From contig NZ_JACHLI010000001.1 of the NCBI RefSeq assembly GCF_014204515.1, positions 372,001-436,000 of the forward strand: DNA of 64,000 bases, in the 5' to 3' direction. The position numbers and the translations under genes are program-made. This DNA comes from Pseudomonas nitroreducens. GTDB lineage: Bacteria > Pseudomonadota > Gammaproteobacteria > Pseudomonadales > Pseudomonadaceae. Shown here one piece after another: positions 57,985 to 64,000 of this stretch. Within the stretch, counting starts at the first letter, position 1; every line of letters starts with the position of its first letter. The notes below the pieces were generated by a model that had not been told where the DNA came from, searched no databases, and saw only the letters and a program-made list of their open reading frames with translations.

Positions 57985-59130
57985 TTACATCGGTGTGATG
58001 AAGCACTGGGTTTTGTTCAGTACCGAGATGGTCTCATTGATCGCCTGATCCTTTTGGTACACCTCGCTGTTGCTGCCAACGAACAGGTAGGCGCGGTTCA
58101 GCAGTCGGTTGCAGGTGCCATCGTCACGCACGTTTGTGTCCAGGCCCAGGACAGTCATCATCTGGGAGCTGGCGGTGGTCTGGTACCGTTTCTTGGCCAA
58201 GGCGCGGAAGGCGGCAGGATCGATATCAGCCAGGACTTTGTCCTTCATCATCTGGACGTTGAAGCGCTGGGGCTCGTCGGAAATGCCCTCCATGTCGTCA
58301 TCGGCGTTAGCGAGGGAGAGGCTGACAGCGCGCATGTTCCCAAGCTCGGTGCCGGCCATATCGACCTTCATCATGTAGCCAGCTTCGTTCATGAAGATCA
58401 GGGTGCAGACCTGCTTTCCGTTGGAAGCGGCGCAGGAACGAGCAGACTTCTTGGAAGCTAGATACAGCGACTTGGTCAAGGGTGAGCTGTCGAAGTCGAA
58501 CTGTGCAGAACCGAGTACCACGGCTCCAAGGCCGTTCACCTGGGTCGCCTCCATCAGTTCAGCGATATTCAGTCGGCGGAAGTCGGGAAGATCCTGGCGG
58601 GTGAGGGGATCTGTGGTCTTGCCGATCTTCGCCAGCTTCTTCGGAGCCAGTCGTTCGATCTCTTCCTGGACACAGGCCTCATCACACTTGCCGGCTCCCA
58701 CTCGCTTCTGGAGGTCGTTGAGGGCGATTGTTGCGTCATCCGCCTGGTAAGCCACACCGGCAGCCGGTAAACGGCGGTCAGTCTTCTCGAACATCTCCAC
58801 GCGGTCGGCACTGCCATCCTCAGGGATGTACACGCTGGCGCCGAAGACATCGCCTGCCTTGTTCCTGAGGAGGTAGTAGCAGTAGGGCATACCACCACTG
58901 CTGCAGCTCTCCACTTCCGGTCGACCTTTCTGGCGTTGTTCGGCGACCAGATCATCGGCCGGCTCATTCGAAACCTTGGCAACTTCAGCCTGGGTCAAAG
59001 GGGTGATTCCGGCGCTGGCAAGGGCCTGCCTTGCTGCATTGTAGGTTTTGCCGGCAACGATGGGAGGTGCGGCTGCGTGAGCCGTGGAAATGCAGGCGAG
59101 AAGGAGGGCAGAGCTGATAATTTGCTTCAT
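57985..59130 (-). CDS. Exported cysteine-rich protein with PASTA-like N-terminal segment
   Basis: 381 residues from ATG 59130, chosen because AGGG lies six bases ahead; the ATG at 59136 has no spacing. MKQIISSALLLACISTAHA is a signal peptide with cleavage after AHA (19). VAGKTYNAARQALASAGITP follows, similar to the 'G-x2-Y-x2-AR-x2-L-x2-AG' of PASTA-type repeats. Several cysteine pairs (CSSGGMPYC, CDEAC, CAASNGKQVC) would form disulfides in the periplasm. The large C-terminal part is not one I recognise. Confidence 0.75.
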   Translation of the reverse strand: MKQIISSALLLACISTAHAAAPPIVAGKTYNAARQALASAGITPLTQAEVAKVSNEPADDLVAEQRQKGRPEVESCSSGGMPYCYYLLRNKAGDVFGASVYIPEDGSADRVEMFEKTDRRLPAAGVAYQADDATIALNDLQKRVGAGKCDEACVQEEIERLAPKKLAKIGKTTDPLTRQDLPDFRRLNIAELMEATQVNGLGAVVLGSAQFDFDSSPLTKSLYLASKKSARSCAASNGKQVCTLIFMNEAGYMMKVDMAGTELGNMRAVSLSLANADDDMEGISDEPQRFNVQMMKDKVLADIDPAAFRALAKKRYQTTASSQMMTVLGLDTNVRDDGTCNRLLNRAYLFVGSNSEVYQKDQAINETISVLNKTQCFITPM

Positions 59131-59277
59131 GGACATCCCTGTAAATATCGCGTAGTTGCGTTTTGACATGATAGAGTAGGAAACCTTCAACGTGAAGGGC
59201 CAGAGAAACCTCTTTTCTGGTGATATTGATCCTACATCTCGCTTTAGCTTGTACATGTACTTGCCAAGGACGCCCAC

Positions 59278-59679
59278 ATGTCTTTCCTACGCCACCCCGT
59301 AACCCGTTGGATTCTCTTTCTCCCAGCGGCCTGCATTGCCTGGGCCGTCGTAATGCTTTTGATCCGATTCCTCAATGGATTCTGGACAGATCCTGACCCT
59401 GCCAAGCTCAGCTACTTCTCTGCCTTTGGAGAAGCGCTCGTCCAATTCGCCGGCTGTTTTGTGTTTGTGTTCGTAGCTGCCATGGTGGCACCTGCTGGCA
59501 AGGTATTGGTCAGCGCCATCCTCATGGCCGTCGTTGGCATGGTAGGCGTCCTCAGTCTGATTTTCTCGGTGACGCAGGGCCAATACCCGATGGTCATCGT
59601 CTTCGTAGGAGGTCTGCTCGGCCTGGTCAACGCTGTCGTGGTGGTGCACAAGCAAACTCCTGCGTTCCAGCCGGTATAG
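59278..59679 (+). CDS. Small inner-membrane protein, four helices
   Basis: 133 residues after AAGGACGCCCAC. Hydrophobic stretches at about 10-30 (WILFLPAACIAWAVVMLLI), 48-68 (ALVQFAGCFVFVFVAAMV), 74-95 (VLVSAILMAVVGMVGVLSL) and 102-123 (YPMVIVFVGGLLGLVNAVVV). No charged pores or motifs seen. Divergent from the exported protein across 147 bases that hold a GTACATGTAC palindrome near 59252-59261. Confidence 0.72.
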   Translation: MSFLRHPVTRWILFLPAACIAWAVVMLLIRFLNGFWTDPDPAKLSYFSAFGEALVQFAGCFVFVFVAAMVAPAGKVLVSAILMAVVGMVGVLSLIFSVTQGQYPMVIVFVGGLLGLVNAVVVVHKQTPAFQPV

Positions 59680-59686
59680 GTGGGCC

Positions 59687-60442
59687 ATGCTTCACGCCGC
59701 AAACAAGCACAAAACCCGGTACTGGGAACGCTATCAGGGCGTTCGTCTGGAGGGAGAGACTGGCGTCCGCGCGGAGGATGAGATCGTCTCTACCGTATTC
59801 GGCCCGCTAGCGTTCTTGCCGCCGGCAGCCATCGCTGCCTTCTGGATGGCGGTTGTGCGTTGGGAGCCGGACTCTGCCGGCGATCCTTTCCCGGCCGGGC
59901 CGGTTACCGGCGCCAGCATGGAGTTCTGGCCCACTCGGTACGAGCGCGAGCCTGATCTTCGTGTGGTTCTCCAGTGGGGTGAGACCAGCGTGGTCATCCT
60001 GGTTGAGCTCAAGTGGGATAGCGGTCTTTCGCCTGACCAGCTCCAGCTGCAGTGGAACGCTTGCCTGGATGAGAGCGAGAAGAGTAGGGCGCTGCACGTG
60101 TTCATTGGCAAGGACATCGGCAACGCCCTCAATGATGCAGCCAAGGATGACGTCTGGGCCGGCAGGCTCCACCTGCTGAGCTGGTTTAACATCCTGACGA
60201 TCCTGGGTTCTCTCGGTGGCCCCGGTGCCGATCTCCTGCAGCTGTGGGGCAGTGAGGTGTCAGGCTTGCTCGAGTTCCTGGGCATTCGTGCCTTCGATGG
60301 CTTTAGCCGTCTAGCTGTTCCGTATGCGCCCCAGGGCCTGGATGCGAACTTCTGGTGCCCGTTCGATGGATTCGCCTATCTTGATGTGCCTGATGCCCCT
60401 GAGGGCGATGAGGCCATGTTCTTCGCAAGGAGTGATGCATGA
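59687..60442 (+). CDS. PD-(D/E)XK-type nuclease candidate
   Basis: 251 residues. REPDLRVVLQW contains D90 and VVILVELKWDSG contains E107-x-K109, the D...E-x-K core of PD-(D/E)XK nucleases on adjacent strands; Q118-Q122 (LQLQW) would lie on the next helix, and an early acidic helix (RAEDEIVSTVFGPL, 28-41) supports the fold. These features are seen in restriction-type and repair nucleases. Its end overlaps the next gene by four bases. A defence role is an inference from motif and context. Confidence 0.68.
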   Translation: MLHAANKHKTRYWERYQGVRLEGETGVRAEDEIVSTVFGPLAFLPPAAIAAFWMAVVRWEPDSAGDPFPAGPVTGASMEFWPTRYEREPDLRVVLQWGETSVVILVELKWDSGLSPDQLQLQWNACLDESEKSRALHVFIGKDIGNALNDAAKDDVWAGRLHLLSWFNILTILGSLGGPGADLLQLWGSEVSGLLEFLGIRAFDGFSRLAVPYAPQGLDANFWCPFDGFAYLDVPDAPEGDEAMFFARSDA

Positions 60443-61065
60443 GCGCGAAAGGTTTTCAGATCTCGGCCAACTTCAAGTTCGTGGCGGAAGTAGGGCGCCA
60501 GTGCGATAGCCTGGCCGAGACAATCAAGGTGGAGCTGTCCAAGGCCCTGGCAGCCAAAGATGCCGGCGCCGAGATTGTTGCCGAGCAGTGGTCGAAGGTA
60601 GTGTTTCGAGATGATGAATCCGGTTGGGTCAGCACTGACATTGCCTACTCGCTACCCCTAAAGGTCGCCGAGGAGCCCATTGGCAGCCTGTGCTTCCAGA
60701 TCAGCCTGGCCGGCAACGGGATGAGTTTTGGCGAAAACCGCGAGCCACTGCTCCACGTGTGCTTCTGGACGGGTGGGCCCATCAAGTTCCCGGACAACTA
60801 CATGGGTTTCCCCCTCATGGATGAGCCGGTGGTGGAAGCCGGCCGCCTCCTGAACCTTTCCGGGGATGGGGATGAGCTGAAGTCCTGGACGTTCAGTCTT
60901 CGGCTGATCAGCGTTAATGGATTCAGCGATGTGCTGACCAAAGTCGTGAACCCGGCGGTAGCTTTGCTGCAGGGTCGCCTGGCCGAAGAGGCGCTGCCGG
61001 AGTCCATCGAGGGTCTGGCCCTCTACTCCCTGGAAGAGCCAAAGATATCCTTCCAGGGCGAATGA
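60439..61065 (+). CDS. Partner protein of the nuclease candidate, 208 aa
   Basis: Starts in an ATGA overlap with the nuclease gene, so the two are made together. MSAKGFQISANFKFVAEVGR is followed by a beta-rich body (VVFRDDESGWVSTDIAYSLP, LLHVCFWTGGPIKFPDNY) and a helical end. No motif recognised. It could be a specificity or inhibitory subunit, but nothing in the sequence decides this. Confidence 0.65.
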   Translation: MSAKGFQISANFKFVAEVGRQCDSLAETIKVELSKALAAKDAGAEIVAEQWSKVVFRDDESGWVSTDIAYSLPLKVAEEPIGSLCFQISLAGNGMSFGENREPLLHVCFWTGGPIKFPDNYMGFPLMDEPVVEAGRLLNLSGDGDELKSWTFSLRLISVNGFSDVLTKVVNPAVALLQGRLAEEALPESIEGLALYSLEEPKISFQGE

Positions 61066-61088
61066 AGCGTGATGCTTGATCCATGGGG

Positions 61089-61117
61089 TTGACGCACCCC
61101 AGGCGGGGACATAAACA
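61089..61117 (+). promoter_or_regulatory. Sigma70-like promoter, TTGACG-17-TAAACA
   Basis: TTGACG (61089-61094), 17 bp, TAAACA (61112-61117), 31 bp before the ATG at 61149. The -35 is near consensus, and the -10 is moderate. Confidence 0.6.
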
Positions 61118-61148
61118 ACGTATGGTGTTCCCAACGTAGGATGTGACC

Positions 61149-61457
61149 ATGTCCCTGGAAGAGTTCGAGCTCCGTAACGGAGAGATCACCGTAATGACCG
61201 AGGCCGTGGATGACGCCACCTGGCGATCAACCCCGGAAGAGGGCGATACCGTGTGGCTGCGGCCAGCCGGGCAGGGGCATGACATCCTGGTCAGGGTTGA
61301 GGCTGTTGATGGCGGCGTCTTCACGGGTCGAGTCGTTAGCTTTACTGATGGTACGCCCGGCCTACTGAGCCCTATGGGCTACTCGATTGGTCAGCCGGTG
61401 GGCTTCACGCACCGGCAGATCCAGAACATCGAGATCGGCTGCGCCTACCCTGGCTGA
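61149..61457 (+). CDS. Hypothetical beta-rich protein, 102 aa
   Basis: ATG 61149 (AGGATGTGACC upstream). MSLEEFELRNGEITVMTEAV; EEGDTVWLRPAGQGHDILVR; and GVFTGRVVSFTDG alternate short strands as in small barrel folds. It ends FTHRQIQNIEIGCAYPG. Single-gene unit: own promoter at 61089 and terminator at 61579. Function unknown. Confidence 0.68.
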   Translation: MSLEEFELRNGEITVMTEAVDDATWRSTPEEGDTVWLRPAGQGHDILVRVEAVDGGVFTGRVVSFTDGTPGLLSPMGYSIGQPVGFTHRQIQNIEIGCAYPG

Positions 61458-61578
61458 CTTGCCGGTCAGCCGGTAGTGTTTGATGCTCGGGTTTTCAGTC
61501 TGTAATATTTACCTGCTTGCTCCGAGATTGCGTGGGCCTCGGCTTCACCTCGGCGCTGCGGGAGAAAAAAGTGGAAAG

Positions 61579-61606
61579 GCCCTCATCGAGAGATGAGGGC
61601 TTTTTT
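61579..61606 (+). terminator. Strong intrinsic terminator
   Basis: GCCCTCATC-GAGA-GATGAGGGC (61579-61600), nine pairs with a stable GNRA loop, then six T. It ends the 61149 unit; the 120 bases before it contain nothing I can assign. Confidence 0.85.
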
Positions 61607-61680
61607 CATTCATGGCCCTTGGAAAGCGAAGCGGCACTCCCATATCCTGATTCCAAGATGGCATCACGGACGGAACGGGC

Positions 61681-62913
61681 ATGTCGCAGAACAAGATCGA
61701 GATCGCAGAAGAGCTCCCTCATTACGAAGTCGAGCAGGATGATGCACCTATTCGGCCCAGTACGGCCGGCATTGCTGGTCTGGCAGCTTCTGCACTTGAT
61801 CAAGCGGAGAAAGGTATCCGTCGGGGGTTCCGTGAAGCGCATCGGCTGACACGCGTCCAGGTGCCGCAGCGCGCCGGCAACATGGCTGAGGTCTACCACA
61901 CCGCCTCTTACAACATCGATGCGACAGCAAAGGGTATATCCGCTCGTGCGCAGATGACCTTTGACCTTCCCGGCGGACACTGGAAGCGATCTCCCAAAGA
62001 TGTGCTCATCACCACCAGGAAGGGCACTTTCAGTGCTCAGCTGAAACAGACCACTAGCCCAAGTACTGCTACGGTTGTACGGAGCATGGCTGACCCGAAA
62101 TATTCCGGGGTCGACATCATCGTAGGGCCTGCGGACATCATGCCAAAGGCTCGCCGCTATTCAGAAGGTCGCCTGAAGACACCCTCGAAAGCCAGCAGTC
62201 CGAAAGTCACCGAGCAGGGCCATCGCCAAATCCTCGAGAAGGGCGTTGACCGAATGAGCGTTGGCGGCGCAAGCAGCGAGCCTATTTCCAGCGCAGAAGC
62301 TATCCGTATGGCGGAAGACCCTGCAGCTCTGGCGAAAAAGCTCAGGGGGCAGGCAGTCAAAGAGGGTGCGAAGATCGCTGGAGCGGCCGCAGTGATAGGT
62401 GGCATTGCTGGCGCTGCGACCAGCAAGGAGAAAACCCTGAAAGGGAAGGCCAAAGATGCGCTTAAGTCCGCAGGGGTAGCAGGAGGTGGAGCGGCTGCGA
62501 GTGTTCTACTGGCTCAGGGGCTGAAGGCCGCCGGCCAGCGTGTGAATCTGCTCCGGCCGCTTGCAAAGGGCAATGCCGCAACTCTCATGGTCGACATGGG
62601 CATTACGATCCTGCACCAGGGCTACAAGTACGGGAAAGGGGATGTGACCTTCGCTGAAGTCGCTGACGCTTGCGCCGAGAAAGGCGCCAGCATAGGTGGT
62701 TCGGTGGGAGGAACAGTCCTGGCCAGCGTTGGCATTGGGATGGTTTCCGCGCCAGGCGCCGTTGTTCTCGGCACTGTAATCGTTGGTTCCACAGTCGGCG
62801 GATACGTTGCGCCGAAAGCCTATCGAGCAACCAAGAAGCTCCTGGGCAAGCTGTTCGGGGCGGAGGAGAAACCGCTATCAGCGGTCAGGCGCCGGCCGAA
62901 GCCGGCAATCTGA
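61681..62913 (+). CDS. Glycine-zipper protein, possible membrane-inserting effector
   Basis: 410 residues. The N-terminal half is soluble; GNMAEVYHTASYNIDATAKG (66-85) resembles a stretch I associate with proteins of integrative elements, a match from memory only. Three glycine/alanine-rich hydrophobic segments follow: AKIAGAAAVIGGIAGAA (230-246), AGVAGGGAAASVLLAQG (264-280) and about 337-377 (GGSVGGTVLASVGIG...). Such glycine zippers insert in or oligomerise on membranes. It ends in a very basic tail (AVRRRPKPAI). A role as a toxin or a channel cannot be told apart. Confidence 0.65.
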   Translation: MSQNKIEIAEELPHYEVEQDDAPIRPSTAGIAGLAASALDQAEKGIRRGFREAHRLTRVQVPQRAGNMAEVYHTASYNIDATAKGISARAQMTFDLPGGHWKRSPKDVLITTRKGTFSAQLKQTTSPSTATVVRSMADPKYSGVDIIVGPADIMPKARRYSEGRLKTPSKASSPKVTEQGHRQILEKGVDRMSVGGASSEPISSAEAIRMAEDPAALAKKLRGQAVKEGAKIAGAAAVIGGIAGAATSKEKTLKGKAKDALKSAGVAGGGAAASVLLAQGLKAAGQRVNLLRPLAKGNAATLMVDMGITILHQGYKYGKGDVTFAEVADACAEKGASIGGSVGGTVLASVGIGMVSAPGAVVLGTVIVGSTVGGYVAPKAYRATKKLLGKLFGAEEKPLSAVRRRPKPAI

Positions 62914-62931
62914 GGTTTTCTGTGGTTTTCG

Positions 62932-63642
62932 CTAGGCCCACTCCAGCATGATCGCCAGAGTGCTCTCCAGCGGGTAACCCAGACAAAGCCCGGTCAGCAT
63001 CAGCTCGAAGAGGCTTTCAGGCCTCTTCCAGTCATACTCGGACACAACCTGGACAGGGTTGAGGTCGGCAACCTTGACCAGGCGTTTCATGAACGTCTCT
63101 GCACCCAGTTTGGTGCCCTCTCCGTAGAACCCTGCAATGGCGCCCAGATCGAACAGCTCACCCATGGGCTTGTTCGACCCGAACATTACCCAGGTAATGG
63201 TTGCGGCTGTCTCGGGGTCGGAGTGGATTTCGTAGCTCATGCCGGCTCGTTCGACACGCTCTACCAACCCTTGCCAGTCGTTCTGGGGCTCCATGAACAT
63301 CACATCGACGATTGGCTTGTGGCCAGCGAATACCGCTTCGATGATCGCCGGGCCATCGTTGAGCATGCGGTTGTCCTCGTCGCGCATAACCATCCCGGCC
63401 ATGGGCAGGTTCAGCCAGCGGATCATAGGGTGTTTGGGAGCGACGACGTCCCTGGGGAAGCTGTATCGACGATGGGCGTAGCCGTTGTGGAGCACCCGGA
63501 CGATTTTCTTGTGCTTGGTCTCCCGGACATCAAAACCATTGAGCGTTCGGCCCTGGCTGTCCTTGTTCGTGCCTGGTCGAGGCTGGGGTTCCTTCAAGGC
63601 CCAAAGGTAGGGGACTTCCAGGTGCGTCGGGATGTTACTCAT
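62932..63642 (-). CDS. Hypothetical protein, 236 aa
   Basis: ATG 63642 after GGCTTGGAGCCAGC; upstream in-frame sequence is rejected for lack of a ribosome site. MSNIPTHLEVPYLWALKEPQ, a basic region (ETKHKKIVRVLHNGYAHRRY), then helical segments (GPAIIEAVFAGHKPIVDVMF; LFDLGAIAGFYGEGTKLGAE). The 'AI-x-AVFAGHKPIVDVM' part resembles one ankyrin-type hairpin. Not related visibly to families A or B. Convergent with 61681-62913. Confidence 0.7.
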   Translation of the reverse strand: MSNIPTHLEVPYLWALKEPQPRPGTNKDSQGRTLNGFDVRETKHKKIVRVLHNGYAHRRYSFPRDVVAPKHPMIRWLNLPMAGMVMRDEDNRMLNDGPAIIEAVFAGHKPIVDVMFMEPQNDWQGLVERVERAGMSYEIHSDPETAATITWVMFGSNKPMGELFDLGAIAGFYGEGTKLGAETFMKRLVKVADLNPVQVVSEYDWKRPESLFELMLTGLCLGYPLESTLAIMLEWA

Positions 63643-63735
63643 GCTGGCTCCAAGCCATCTTTTGCATGGTGACATAGTGACATGAGTGGTGGCTGGTGTA
63701 TAGAATCCGCCGACATTCTCATGGAGGTAATGCTG

Positions 63736-64000
63736 GTGAAATCGAAGATCGTCCTGATTGCTGCACTGGCAGCTGGTGTATCTGCGTGTTCCTTCTTCGA
63801 TGATCGCCTGGAGACACAGACTGTAGACGGCTGGAAGTTCCCTGGAACGCCGGCTACCGCTAAAGAGCAAGGTATCACCGACTGCCTGAAGAAGCAGGTC
63901 AGCTACGTCTGCAGAACCAATGGGCCCGCATCCTTCTTGGGGGTTCCTGCACTGCGGGCGCTGGTAACCATCACTGCCGAGGACAATTTCGCTTCGCGCA
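63736..64000 (+). CDS. Lipoprotein, partial (continues beyond the window)
   Basis: GTG 63736 lies eight bases after GGAGG; ATG 63730 is too close to it. MKSKIVLIAALAAGVSAC is a lipoprotein signal with lipobox GVSAC and lipidated C18. After it, SFFDDRLETQTVDGWKFPGT and two cysteines (TDCLKKQVSYVC) that may pair. The residue after the lipid cysteine is S, favouring the outer membrane. The last 200 bases to the edge stay open. Confidence 0.72.
   Translation, partial: MKSKIVLIAALAAGVSACSFFDDRLETQTVDGWKFPGTPATAKEQGITDCLKKQVSYVCRTNGPASFLGVPALRALVTITAEDNFASR

Noticed and set aside
61458..61680. Open frame at 61517-61849 across the gap after the beta-rich protein
   Set aside because: It runs through the strong terminator at 61579 and into the glycine-zipper gene in another frame, with no ribosome site.
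1..64000. CRISPR array
   Set aside because: I saw no regularly spaced direct repeats of 24-40 bases.
1..64000. tRNA or rRNA genes
   Set aside because: No cloverleaf-like arrangement with a T-loop GTTCRANNC and a 3' CCA context was noticed in the short gaps.
1..64000. Insertion sequences or transposons
   Set aside because: No transposase-like protein and no terminal inverted repeats with target duplications. The duplications look like unequal crossing-over between tandem genes.

Overview
The window is GC-rich with short intergenic gaps, many GTG starts, ATGA-type overlaps and sigma70-like promoters. This style fits a Pseudomonas-type gammaproteobacterium. Almost nothing here is housekeeping. 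There is no rRNA, tRNA, replication or central-metabolism gene. What is present is toxin-antitoxin pairs, many small zinc-ribbon proteins, small membrane proteins and very large paralogous gene arrays. I infer accessory DNA, most likely a megaplasmid or large mobile island. No replicon or transfer marker is visible, so this is not proven.

The dominant feature is a set of 22 paralogous genes, each about 510-610 codons, all on the + strand and covering roughly half of the window. They form two families. Family A has ten members: a fragment at 1-171, then 1693-8222, 14507-18136 and 50513-55744. Family B has twelve: 18187-28057, 28671-37013 and 37872-39521. A members carry a CWA-x-EM(I/L) motif, an LCRT-x2-SFL-like motif and a (N)YFP motif. 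B members carry a YG-x-(S/A)FE-x-D segment and a 'VL-x-FINGL-x4-FHRAM' segment followed by 'LVL-x-G-x-W(I/L)'. The families look unrelated over most of their length, yet they share an ungapped C-terminal tail of about 20 residues that ends exactly at the stop codon (Y-x3-A-P/S-D-x3-T-x2-M-x3-hydrophobic-D/E-hydrophobic). I recognise no known family. This is the best candidate for an undescribed system.

Layout. 1-1578: end of an A gene and three small genes. 1609-8222: a four-gene A operon behind a promoter whose -10 lies in a palindrome also found at 226-248. 8234-8861: vapBC with an altered VapC active site. 8883-14443: about fifteen small genes, many with zinc ribbons, plus an Arc-like regulator and Lar-like proteins. 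14507-39521: two A genes, then the B array, interrupted by a membrane-anchored protein, a zinc ribbon and one opposite-strand gene. 39569-41097 (-): two C2H2-type paralogs and a methyltransferase-like protein. 41261-43898: small genes. 44063-48320: eleven overlapping small membrane-protein genes, several paralogous and one frameshifted. 48332-50153: a hipA/hipB-type module with an attenuator-like leader. 50190-55744: a small gene and three A genes. 55746-64000: paired palindromic sites, a pair of related soluble proteins, a secreted cysteine-rich protein, a PD-(D/E)XK-type nuclease with an overlapping partner, a glycine-zipper protein and the start of a lipoprotein.

How they may work together: the tandem A and B genes are translated as separate proteins of similar size and end in the same tail. 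This suggests interchangeable subunits or clients of a common partner that reads the C-terminus. The small zinc-binding, membrane and toxin-antitoxin genes look like the usual accessory load of a large mobile replicon. Both statements are inference.
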